Source: Bifidobacteriaceae bacterium
GTDB taxonomy: Bacteria > Actinomycetota > Actinomycetes > Actinomycetales > WQXJ01
DNA length: 6,688 bases
NCBI GenBank assembly: GCA_031278675.1
Contig: JAITJY010000122.1
Coordinates: forward strand, 1 to 6,688
Direction: 5' to 3'
Program-made: the position numbers and the translations under genes
The notes under the pieces: model-generated
What the model was told of the DNA's origin: nothing
Seen by the model: only the letters and a program-made list of their open reading frames with translations
Databases searched by the model: none
Shown here: one piece after another, positions 1 through 5,782 of the stretch
Numbering within the stretch: position 1 is the stretch's first letter
Layout: each line of letters starts with the position of its first letter

Positions 1-681
1 CTGGCCCGTCCGCGCCACCCGCGTCCCACCCGCCGCCCCCGCGCCGCTAGCGTCCCCCACGGCCACATCCCCATGCGCCCGCCGCCACGCAATCAAGTCC
101 GCGATCGTCAACAACACCAACCCGGTGCGCCGCGCCAACCGGGCGGTCTCCGGCAACCGCATCATTGAGCCATCCTCCCGGACCATCTCAGCGATACCCG
201 CCACCTGAGGCAAACCCGCCAACCGGCACAAATCCACCGCCGCCTCGGTGTGACCACCCCGGTGCAACACACCACCAGGCACAGCGCGCAGCGGCAAAAC
301 GTGGCCAGGCCGGATCAGATCATCCGGGCCGGACGCCGGATCAGCCAAAACCCGCAGCGTGGTGGCCCTATCGCCAGCCGAAATGCCGGTCGTTACGCCG
401 CGGGCGGCATCGACCGTCACCGTGTAAGCCGTCCGCCGCGGGTCTTGCGAATCCGGCACCATCAGCGGCAAGTTCAACGCATCTGCGCGCGGCCCCGTCA
501 TCGGCGCACACAAATAACCCGACGAATGCCGGATAATCCAGGCGATCCACTCGCTGGTCACACCCCGCGCCGCAATGATGGCGTCCGCTTCGTTCTCGCG
601 GTCGGCATCATCCGCCACAAGGACGGGACGCCCCGCCCGGATCGCCTCCAGGGCCTCTTCGACTGTGCCTGTCCGGATCAC
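1..681 (-). CDS. ribBA: 3,4-dihydroxy-2-butanone 4-phosphate synthase, probably the N-terminal half of bifunctional RibBA (3' end outside window)
   Basis: The DHBP synthase domain converts ribulose 5-phosphate to 3,4-dihydroxy-2-butanone 4-phosphate plus formate, supplying the four-carbon unit of riboflavin in the cytoplasm. I translated 227 codons from a GTG at 681-679. Residues 24-33 read DDADRENEAD, then DPRRTAYTVTVDA (80-92), GVTTGISAGDRA (95-106), RPGHVLPLRA (124-133) and GGHTEAAVDL (142-151). Counterparts of the E. coli active-site residues are present at a constant offset of nine: R28, E29, E31, D33, H127, H144 and E165. The GTG overlaps the ribE stop (GTGA), so translational coupling is likely. 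After about residue 201 a Gly/Ala-rich stretch ends in RVARTGQ, which resembles the linker before the GTP cyclohydrolase II domain of RibBA; that second domain is inferred, and a stand-alone RibB remains possible. No stop occurs before the window edge. Confidence 0.93.
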   Translation of the reverse strand, partial: MIRTGTVEEALEAIRAGRPVLVADDADRENEADAIIAARGVTSEWIAWIIRHSSGYLCAPMTGPRADALNLPLMVPDSQDPRRTAYTVTVDAARGVTTGISAGDRATTLRVLADPASGPDDLIRPGHVLPLRAVPGGVLHRGGHTEAAVDLCRLAGLPQVAGIAEMVREDGSMMRLPETARLARRTGLVLLTIADLIAWRRAHGDVAVGDASGAGAAGGTRVARTGQ

Positions 682-1241
682 TGCTTCACCAACCGTTCAA
701 CATATTTCGCAACAATGTCCAACTCGACATTGACCGTTTGACCAACCGTCAAGCCCCGCAGATTAGTGCCCTCCAACGTGGCCGGGATCAGCGAGACCGA
801 GAACACATCCCCATCGACCGCGACCACTGTCAACGACACACCATTTAGCGCCACCGACCCCTTGGCCGCAATGTATCGCGCCATGCCCGCAGGCACCGCG
901 AAGGCCAGGTCACCACCATCCCGGGCGGCCAGGGCCGCGATCCCGTCGACGTGGCCCTGCACAATGTGCCCCCCGAACCGGCCGTTGGCCGGCATCGCGC
1001 GTTCCAAGTTGACCGGATGACCCACCGACAAACTACCCAAGGTGGTGCGGCGCAAAGTCTCACCCATGACGTCGGCCCAAAAGACGGCATCGTCCAATTC
1101 GGCGACCGTCAAACACACCCCGTCCACCGCGATCGAATCCCCCAAGCGGGCGTCCGAGGTCACCAACGGCCCCTCGACCCCAAGGCGGCTCGGGGTGGCC
1201 TCGACAATCCGCCCCACCTCCTCCACCAAGCCTGTAAACAT
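678..1241 (-). CDS. ribE: Riboflavin synthase alpha chain
   Basis: This enzyme dismutates two 6,7-dimethyl-8-ribityllumazine molecules into riboflavin and a pyrimidinedione, the last step of riboflavin synthesis; family members act as cytosolic trimers. The 187-residue product is slightly short for the family (about 195-215). It starts with the hallmark MFTGLVEEVG and has two lumazine-binding repeats. The first (about 1-90) contains GDSIAVDGVCLTV (34-46) and ETLRRTTLG (61-69). The second (about 91-187) contains GGHIVQGHVDG (90-100), GSVALNGVSLTV (128-139) and LIPATLEGTNL (151-161). C43 and D175 are candidates for the conserved functional Cys and Asp. The ATG has a strong GGAGGT ribosome site five bases upstream, inside the 3' end of ribD. 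It lies three bases after ribD and overlaps ribBA by four, so co-transcription is very likely. The symbol is ribC in some genomes. Confidence 0.96.
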   Translation of the reverse strand: MFTGLVEEVGRIVEATPSRLGVEGPLVTSDARLGDSIAVDGVCLTVAELDDAVFWADVMGETLRRTTLGSLSVGHPVNLERAMPANGRFGGHIVQGHVDGIAALAARDGGDLAFAVPAGMARYIAAKGSVALNGVSLTVVAVDGDVFSVSLIPATLEGTNLRGLTVGQTVNVELDIVAKYVERLVKQ

Positions 1242-1244
1242 GGC

Positions 1245-2228
1245 CTACCTCCCAACTTCCACGAACACATCATTCCCGACGCGCTCTACGTTCCGCGTCC
1301 GCCAGCGTAGCGCCTGATCAACCGATTCGATCCCAAGCGAGCCGACCGACGGCGCACCACCACCCAGCAACGCCGGCGCCATATAGAGGTGGACCTCGTC
1401 GATCAAGGCGGCCCGCGCGAACGCCGCCGCCAGCGTGGGACCGCCTTCGAGCAGCACGTGACGCACCTCGCGGTCCGCCAGCACCCGCAGCACGTGGGAC
1501 GGGCAGTGGCCTGGGATTTGCAGGTAGCCCGCGTCGCCGATCTCCCGCTCGCCCGCAACCACCCGCAACGGCTGGTGTTCATATAGTGAACCGTCCTCCC
1601 GGCGCGCCGTCAGCCGCGGCCGGTCCGCCAGGAACGTGCCCGTGCCCACCAGGATCGCATCCGCCTCAGACCGCCTCAGGTGCGCGTGGGCGCGCGCTTC
1701 CGGCCCCGTGATCCACTGCGAGGACCCGTCCGGCGCAGCGAGCCGCCCATCCATCGTGGACGCCAGTTTCAAAGTGACGTAGGGCCGTCCCGTCGCAAAC
1801 GCATGGACCCAGGCACGGTTAAGCACGATGCCGCGCCGCGCGTCTACGTCTCCCTCCAGTTCAACGCCGTGGCTGGCCAAGTAGTGCGCGCCGCCGCTCG
1901 CTGCCGGATTCGGATCGGTCAGGGCAAACACCACCCGGGCGAGTCCCGCTTCGACCAGCGCCCGTGAGCAGGGCGCGGTCCGGCCCACATGGTTGCAGGG
2001 TTCCAGGGTGGTGTAGGCCGTGGCCCCAGCCGGGCTGAGTCCGAGCTGGCGGGCGTGGGTCAGGGCGGCCGCCTCGGCGTGGGGTGTGCCCGCACCCCGG
2101 TGGTAACCCTCGCCCACCAATCTGCCTGCCGGATCAAGGATGACGCAGCCCACCCTGGGATTCGGGCCGTGCTTGGGGCCGAGTTCGGCCAACTCGAAAG
2201 CCCGGTCCATCGCCTCGGCCGGCCTCAT
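1245..2228 (-). CDS. ribD: Bifunctional diaminohydroxyphosphoribosylaminopyrimidine deaminase / 5-amino-6-(5-phosphoribosylamino)uracil reductase
   Basis: RibD performs two consecutive cytosolic steps of riboflavin synthesis: zinc-dependent deamination of the pyrimidine product of GTP cyclohydrolase II, then NADPH-dependent reduction of the ribosyl side chain. The 327-residue product is somewhat shorter than typical RibD (about 340-370). The N-terminal deaminase domain (about 1-145) has PNPRVGCVI (22-30), the zinc and catalytic motif PHAEAAAL (H50, E52) and EPCNHVGRTAPC (C78, C87). The C-terminal reductase domain (about 146-327) has KLASTMDGRLA (154-164), SSQWITGPEARA (169-180), an ILVGTGT turn (192-198), and LLEGGPTLAAAF followed by APALLGG near the end. 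Its ATG overlaps the rpe stop in an ATGA arrangement, with GAGG seven bases upstream. The rpe-ribD adjacency is, from memory, also seen in Mycobacterium tuberculosis. Confidence 0.97.
   Translation of the reverse strand: MRPAEAMDRAFELAELGPKHGPNPRVGCVILDPAGRLVGEGYHRGAGTPHAEAAALTHARQLGLSPAGATAYTTLEPCNHVGRTAPCSRALVEAGLARVVFALTDPNPAASGGAHYLASHGVELEGDVDARRGIVLNRAWVHAFATGRPYVTLKLASTMDGRLAAPDGSSQWITGPEARAHAHLRRSEADAILVGTGTFLADRPRLTARREDGSLYEHQPLRVVAGEREIGDAGYLQIPGHCPSHVLRVLADREVRHVLLEGGPTLAAAFARAALIDEVHLYMAPALLGGGAPSVGSLGIESVDQALRWRTRNVERVGNDVFVEVGR
1247..1252 (-). promoter_or_regulatory. Strong ribosome binding site for ribE
   Basis: On the minus strand the sequence reads GGAGGT, then AGGCC, then the ribE ATG, giving a five-base spacer. 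The site overlaps the ribD stop codon. It is the best Shine-Dalgarno match in the window, and it fixes the ribE start at the MFTGLVEEVG terminus expected for the family. Confidence 0.8.
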
Positions 2229-2980
2229 TGGGCCGCCTCACCGGTACCGGCCGGGCTGGGTGGGCCGGGTTGAACACCGGCGGCCGCGCCGGGCGCCGAC
2301 ACCTGACCGGGTGTTCCTGGGTCCGGGCTGGGGCGGCCCTGCGCCGCCCGGCGCAGGGACGCGATCTCTGCGGCCGGATCGGCCGCGCCGAACACCGCCG
2401 AACCCGCCACCAGCACAGTTGCACCCGCCTCAGCGACCAGCGCGGCAGTGGACCGGTCCACTCCCCCATCCACTTGGACCGCGATGGGCCGCCCAGCGGC
2501 CAGGCGACACACCTCACCCAACTTGACTAGGGTCTGTCCAATGAACCGCTGACCACCAAAACCCGGTTCGACGGACATCACCAAGATCATGTCGAGTTCA
2601 TCCAAGAGATTCTCGAGCTGCGCCACAGGAGTCGCCGGGTTCAAGGCTACGGCGGCCCTGGCGCCGGCCCGGCGCAACTCGCGAGCCAACTTGACCGGAG
2701 CTTTGACCGCCTCAATATGAAAAGTGACCGAGGCGGCACCCGCCTCCGCGTAGGCCAGAGCCCACCGGTCGGGTTCGGCGATCATCAGATGCGCGTCGAT
2801 TGGTTTGGGGCTTATTTGCGCGAGCCGCTCCACAACAGGCAAACCCAGTGTCAGATTGGGGACGAAGTGTGCGTCCATCACGTCGACATGAATCCAATCG
2901 GCGCCGACGACGCGGCCCAACTCGGTTTCGAGGTTTGCGAAATCGGCGGAGAGGATGGAGGCCGCAATTTCAATTGGCAC
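2225..2980 (-). CDS. rpe: Ribulose-phosphate 3-epimerase
   Basis: This enzyme interconverts ribulose 5-phosphate and xylulose 5-phosphate in the cytosolic pentose phosphate pathway, using a metal-dependent TIM barrel. The GTG start gives MPIEIAASILSADF, the usual N-terminus. HVDVMDAHFVPN (31-42) supplies H31 and D33, and DAHLM (62-66) supplies H64. VMSVEPGFGGQRF (134-146) follows, then VDGG (170-173) with catalytic D171 and the phosphate-binding VAGSAVF (191-197). Together H31, D33, H64 and D171 form the expected metal and acid-base set. The usual MDGHFVPN motif reads MDAHFVPN here. The family normally ends near 215-225 residues. This one reaches 251 through a Pro/Gly/Ala-rich, probably disordered tail from about 214. 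It lies 17 bases after trmI and overlaps ribD by four. Its substrate is also used by the RibB domain of the same operon. Confidence 0.96.
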   Translation of the reverse strand: MPIEIAASILSADFANLETELGRVVGADWIHVDVMDAHFVPNLTLGLPVVERLAQISPKPIDAHLMIAEPDRWALAYAEAGAASVTFHIEAVKAPVKLARELRRAGARAAVALNPATPVAQLENLLDELDMILVMSVEPGFGGQRFIGQTLVKLGEVCRLAAGRPIAVQVDGGVDRSTAALVAEAGATVLVAGSAVFGAADPAAEIASLRRAAQGRPSPDPGTPGQVSAPGAAAGVQPGPPSPAGTGEAAQ

Positions 2981-2997
2981 CGTCCCAGGGTACCGAC

Positions 2998-4020
2998 TTA
3001 TTGGCCGGGCCGGGGTGCGGCGGCGTCATGTTCGCTCGCCGCGATCACGCCCGGCTGCGGGCCGGCCTCCAGCGAGCGGCGCACGCGCCGCAGCTTACGG
3101 TCGGAGACTTGCCGTTCACCCAACGTGGCGGGACTCCATTCGAGGCCGGCGGCATCGTACGCTCCTGGGGCCGGCCGCCGCCGCCGCTCGGGGCCCTGCG
3201 TGCCGGGGGCGAGACGCCGGGTGCGGACCAAAAAACCCGTGTGCCCAATCATCCGGTGCTCGGGCCGCACGGCCAGGCCTTCAACGTGCCAGGCGCGCAC
3301 CATCGACTCCCAGGCCTCGGGTTCGGTGAACTGGCCGGCGGCGCGCAGGGTCTCAACGAAACGGGATAGCTGCGTGGTGGTGGCGACGTAGGCGATCAGC
3401 ACGCCGCCCGGGGCCAGTGTGGCCGCTGCGGCCGCAATGTTGTCCCAGGGCGCCAGCAGGTCTAACACCATGCGGTCATAAGCCAACGGCTCCAGGTTGG
3501 CTGCAACTTCCGCCAACTCCCCGACCAGCAATTCCCAGGCCGGATGCGGCCCACCGAACCAGCTTTCGACGTTGGCGCGAGCAATCACCGCGAACTCCTC
3601 ACGGCGTTCCACGCTGACCAGGCGGCCTTGATCACCCACCGCGCGCAGTAGCGACATGGCGAGCGCCCCAGACCCGGCGCCCGCTTCAATCACTCGCGCA
3701 CCTGGATAAATGTCCGCCATCTGGACAATCTGGCCTGCGTCCTTGGGGTAAACCACGGTGGCGCCGCGCGGCATGGACAACACGAAATCCGCTAATAATG
3801 GTCGCATCGCGACGTACTGGGTGCCCTCCGTGGTGGCCACAACCGTGCCCTCCAGCCGGCCGATCAACTCATTGTGACTGAACGAACCCCGGTGCGAATG
3901 AAACACCTTGCCCGCTGCGAGAATCACCGTGTTATACCGGCCCCGGGCGTCCGCAAGTTGCACCCGGTCCCCGGCCTGGAACGGCCCACGGCGCTGCGCT
4001 GCCCCGGTCGGTCCACTCAC
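2998..4020 (-). CDS. trmI: tRNA (adenine-58-N1)-methyltransferase, TrmI family
   Basis: TrmI methylates N1 of adenosine 58 in the T-loop of tRNA using S-adenosylmethionine; bacterial members form homotetramers. I chose the GTG at 4020, giving 340 residues, because MSGPTGAAQRRGPFQAGDRVQL aligns by eye with the mycobacterial TrmI start (Rv2118c, from memory); the open frame continues to 4161 but those codons look non-coding. An N-terminal beta domain (about 12-85) is followed by MPRGATVVYPKDAGQIV (83-99). The SAM-binding motif I is EAGAGSGAL (112-120), with VERRE (137-141) after it. LDLLAPW (186-192) holds the candidate catalytic D187, and RPEHRMIGHTGFLVRTRRL (252-270) closes the domain. A tail of about 70 residues follows, basic at first and then containing GERQVSDRKLRRVRR (301-315). 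This gene probably heads the operon with rpe and the rib genes. It is divergent from the nuclease gene. Confidence 0.94.
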   Translation of the reverse strand: MSGPTGAAQRRGPFQAGDRVQLADARGRYNTVILAAGKVFHSHRGSFSHNELIGRLEGTVVATTEGTQYVAMRPLLADFVLSMPRGATVVYPKDAGQIVQMADIYPGARVIEAGAGSGALAMSLLRAVGDQGRLVSVERREEFAVIARANVESWFGGPHPAWELLVGELAEVAANLEPLAYDRMVLDLLAPWDNIAAAAATLAPGGVLIAYVATTTQLSRFVETLRAAGQFTEPEAWESMVRAWHVEGLAVRPEHRMIGHTGFLVRTRRLAPGTQGPERRRRPAPGAYDAAGLEWSPATLGERQVSDRKLRRVRRSLEAGPQPGVIAASEHDAAAPRPGQ

Positions 4021-4028
4021 GGTCCACC

Positions 4029-4034
4029 ACCTTA
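4029..4034 (-). promoter_or_regulatory. Candidate -10 element for trmI (leaderless)
   Basis: The minus strand reads TAAGGT, followed by eight bases and then the trmI GTG at 4020. A TANNNT hexamer at this distance fits a transcript that begins at or next to the start codon. The same bases (AAGGTGG) could instead act as a weak ribosome site. In that case the second TANNNT on this strand, TATGTT at 4060-4055, would be the -10. No convincing -35 is visible for either. Confidence 0.5.
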
Positions 4035-4071
4035 CCCGCGATCCGGCGGCCCGGAACATACCCGCTCGCCC

Positions 4072-4077
4072 TAGAGT
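4072..4077 (+). promoter_or_regulatory. Candidate -10 element for the RecB-like nuclease gene (leaderless)
   Basis: TAGAGT ends seven bases before the ATG at 4085. There is no good Shine-Dalgarno sequence before that ATG or before the next one at 4094, so a leaderless transcript is the simplest reading. The region 16-18 bases upstream is CG-rich and shows no TTGACA-like box. Confidence 0.55.
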
Positions 4078-4084
4078 TGACGGC

Positions 4085-4936
4085 ATGTCGAACATGTCGA
4101 TCAAGTCGGCGCCGCCCGGCCCACCGCGGACCTTGTCCCCCTCCCGGGCCTCGGATTTCATGCGCTGCCCGCTGCTGTACCGCTACCGGACAATCGACCG
4201 CTTGGCCGAGCCGCCGTCCGCCGCCGCGATGCGTGGCCGCCTGGTACACCTGGTGTTGGAGGCGTTATTCGATTTGCCCCGCGCCGACCGCTCACCACAG
4301 GCCGCCCAAGACTTGGTAGAGCCGGCTTATGAACGGCTGATGGACGATGACGCCCGCCTCGATCAGCTTTTCGCGGACGGCCGCTTGACGCCCGAGGCTT
4401 TCATCGGTGAGGCGCGCGACCTGGTCAACGCCTATTTTGACTTAGAAGACCCGACACGGTTGATCCCTGAGGCGCGAGAGTTGCTGGTTGAGGCGCAACT
4501 CGACGGCGGGCCCACACTGCGTGGCTACATTGACCGCCTTGAGGTTGCACCGGGATCTGGGTTGATCAGGATCGCTGATTACAAGACCGGGAAGTCGCCA
4601 GCGCCGCGATTCCAGGCTGAGACCATGTTTCAGCTACGGTTTTATGCGCTGATCCTGTGGCTGACGCGCGGCCAGATTCCGGCGCAGGTGCTCTTGTTGT
4701 ACCTCGGCAACCGCGACAAGATCACCGCTGCGCCCACATCAGGGGACCTGGAACGGACCCGGCTGCGCATTGAGACTATTTGGCGGGAAATCCAGCGGAT
4801 GGTGGCGGCGGGCGACTTCCCGCCGGTCAAGGGTCCGCTGTGCGGCTGGTGTTCTTTCCAGGCCCAGTGTCCGCTGTTCGGCGGGGTGCCGCCGAGCTTC
4901 CCGCTGCCCGTTCAGGGGTTGTCGGAGGCGGCTTGA
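4085..4936 (+). CDS. RecB-like PD-(D/E)XK nuclease with four-cysteine Fe-S cluster motif (Cas4/AddB-type fold)
   Basis: This is predicted to be a DNA exonuclease; its cellular role is not established by anything here. The 283-residue protein begins with LSPSRASDFMRCP (17-29). It then shows the RecB/Cas4 nuclease signature in order: GRLVHLVLE (51-59, H55), GYID (147-150, D150), ADYKTGK (164-170, D165 and K167) and the QxxxY motif QLRFY (183-187). Cysteines C28, C253, C256 and C262 form the one-upstream, CX2CX5C-downstream pattern that binds a 4Fe-4S cluster in AddB and Cas4. There is no helicase domain, and no cas gene or repeat array nearby, so Cas4 and AddB proper are unlikely. A similar gene lies beside trmI in M. 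tuberculosis (Rv2118c-Rv2119, from memory). The ATG at 4085 was chosen because of the -10 spacing. The frame is open from 3908, but the upstream codons look spurious. Confidence 0.88.
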   Translation: MSNMSIKSAPPGPPRTLSPSRASDFMRCPLLYRYRTIDRLAEPPSAAAMRGRLVHLVLEALFDLPRADRSPQAAQDLVEPAYERLMDDDARLDQLFADGRLTPEAFIGEARDLVNAYFDLEDPTRLIPEARELLVEAQLDGGPTLRGYIDRLEVAPGSGLIRIADYKTGKSPAPRFQAETMFQLRFYALILWLTRGQIPAQVLLLYLGNRDKITAAPTSGDLERTRLRIETIWREIQRMVAAGDFPPVKGPLCGWCSFQAQCPLFGGVPPSFPLPVQGLSEAA

Positions 4937-5637
4937 TGGAGTTGGGCCAACAACTTGGCGTGGGTTAGGCGCAGCCAGTCAGGTTTGATGGCGTCCGCTC
5001 CGGAGACGTTGATCAGGCCAGGGCGGGGTGGGACGGTGGCCGCACCGGGCACCACCACGGTCGGGATGCCCGCCGCCAGTGCTGAGGCCGCGCCTGTGGG
5101 GCTGTCCTCGACCGCGATGCATTCCTCCGGCGCGCAGCCGAGTTTGGCCGCGCCGGTCAGGTAGGCCTCGGGGTCTGGCTTGCCTTTTACAACATCATCA
5201 CCGGACACCACCACCGCGAAAGCGCCCGGGGCGAGCGCTGCGACCGCATGGGTGAAGCGCCGCCACGACATGGACACCAAGGCGTTGGACCAACCCGCAG
5301 CCTGGCAGGCCGCCAATGCTTGCGGGACACCCGGCAGCCACGGCTGGCTGGCCATGACCCGTTCTATGACCAGATCCAACATCAGGTTGATCAGTTCCCC
5401 GGTCTCAATTGGCACCCCGGCCGCTTGCAGCCCCGCCGCCGTGTCGTGTAGATCCGATCCGACCAGCGCTAACGCTTGGGCTTTGGACCAGGTGCCGCCG
5501 TAGCGTTCCACCAACGTCACCTCAGCGGCGTACCACGCCGGCTCCGAATCCACCACGGTGCCATCCAGGTCCCACAGTACGCCGCGCAGGGCCGCCGGGC
5601 CGGGCGCTGGCCGCCCGGACGTCCCGCTAGTAGCCAT
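4912..5637 (-). CDS. HAD-superfamily phosphatase, beta-phosphoglucomutase-like
   Basis: This is a haloacid dehalogenase-fold hydrolase, probably acting on a small phosphorylated metabolite; the substrate cannot be read from the sequence. From the ATG at 5637 it has 241 residues, normal for the subfamily. Motif I is WDLDGTVVDSEP (22-33), with nucleophile D23 and acid-base D25. A helical cap covers roughly 35-105. Motif II is the serine in LVSMSW (120-125, S122). Motif III is KGKPDPEAY (151-159), and motif IV is VEDSPTGAASALAAGIPTVV (176-195), with D178. The DGTVVDSEPAW and KGKPDPEAY motifs favour the sugar-phosphatase or phosphoglucomutase group over pyrophosphatases. GAGGG lies four bases before the ATG. 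A GTG at 5652, five codons upstream, is an alternative leaderless start. The 3' end overlaps the nuclease gene by 25 bases, tail to tail. Confidence 0.88.
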   Translation of the reverse strand: MATSGTSGRPAPGPAALRGVLWDLDGTVVDSEPAWYAAEVTLVERYGGTWSKAQALALVGSDLHDTAAGLQAAGVPIETGELINLMLDLVIERVMASQPWLPGVPQALAACQAAGWSNALVSMSWRRFTHAVAALAPGAFAVVVSGDDVVKGKPDPEAYLTGAAKLGCAPEECIAVEDSPTGAASALAAGIPTVVVPGAATVPPRPGLINVSGADAIKPDWLRLTHAKLLAQLHQAASDNP

Positions 5638-5660
5638 TGAGCCCTCAGTCACGAGGCACC

Positions 5661-5666
5661 ATTCTA
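5661..5666 (-). promoter_or_regulatory. Candidate -10 element for the HAD phosphatase gene
   Basis: The minus strand reads TAGAAT, close to the TATAAT consensus, and ends eight bases before an in-frame GTG at 5652. Transcription could therefore start at or just before that GTG. It could equally give a leader of about 15 bases carrying the GAGGG site for the ATG at 5637. No clear -35 is seen at the usual distance. Confidence 0.5.
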
Positions 5667-5770
5667 AGCCGCCACGAAACAGGCCCGTTCGCCCGTCCCG
5701 GTGTCCCGGTGCCACTGCGACGGGAACTGGCGGGCTGACGTGTTGACGTGCCGTAGCGCGCTTTGGGCGG

Positions 5771-5776
5771 TAGGGT
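5771..5776 (+). promoter_or_regulatory. Candidate -10 element for the PAC2-family gene (leaderless)
   Basis: TAGGGT ends six bases before the GTG at 5783 (three before the GTG at 5780), which fits a leaderless transcript from 5783. The only -35-like box, TTGACG at 5743-5748, is 22 bases upstream, longer than the usual 16-19. The AGGG within the hexamer could alternatively serve as a weak ribosome site. Confidence 0.5.
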
Positions 5777-5782
5777 GGCGTG

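Larger units (their letters stand above)
5638..5782. other. Divergent intergenic region with tandem 8-mers and an imperfect inverted repeat
   Basis: This 145-base gap separates the divergent HAD and PAC2 genes and must hold both promoters. It contains TCCCGGTG twice in tandem (5696-5711), then TGACGTGT followed by TGACGTGC (5736-5751). An imperfect inverted repeat pairs 5687-5697 with 5719-5727: CCCGTC with GACGGG and GTT with AAC, with two bases bulged. The first tandem pair sits mainly in its loop. The role is unknown; these could be regulator-binding sites. Confidence 0.4.

Noticed and set aside
165..741. Plus-strand open frames opposite ribBA
   Set aside because: Proline- and arginine-rich composition with no domain. 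The minus strand encodes an intact DHBP synthase domain across the same bases.
2140..3391. Long open frames on the plus strand opposite rpe, ribD and trmI
   Set aside because: They are Arg/Pro/Gly-rich, match no family and are typical antisense shadows in GC-rich DNA, whereas the minus-strand frames carry complete enzyme motifs.
3908..4084. Upstream extension of the nuclease gene by 59 residues
   Set aside because: It runs antisense through the start of trmI and shows no family similarity. The recognisable protein starts just before LSPSRASDF.
4021..4161. Upstream extension of TrmI by 47 residues
   Set aside because: The extra residues do not resemble TrmI, cross the divergent promoter and overlap the start of the nuclease gene. 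The GTG at 4020 gives the family N-terminus.
4085..4936. Cas4 of a CRISPR-Cas system
   Set aside because: The nuclease and cysteine motifs fit, but there are no direct-repeat arrays or other cas genes in the window, and the gene's neighbours are housekeeping genes.
5638..5715. N-terminal extension of the HAD protein to 267 residues
   Set aside because: It would span the TAGAAT promoter element and precedes motif I by far more than usual. The ATG at 5637 has a GAGGG ribosome site.
5743..5776. TTGACG plus TAGGGT as a full sigma70-type promoter for the PAC2 gene
   Set aside because: The 22-base spacer is too long for a standard promoter, so only the -10 element was annotated.
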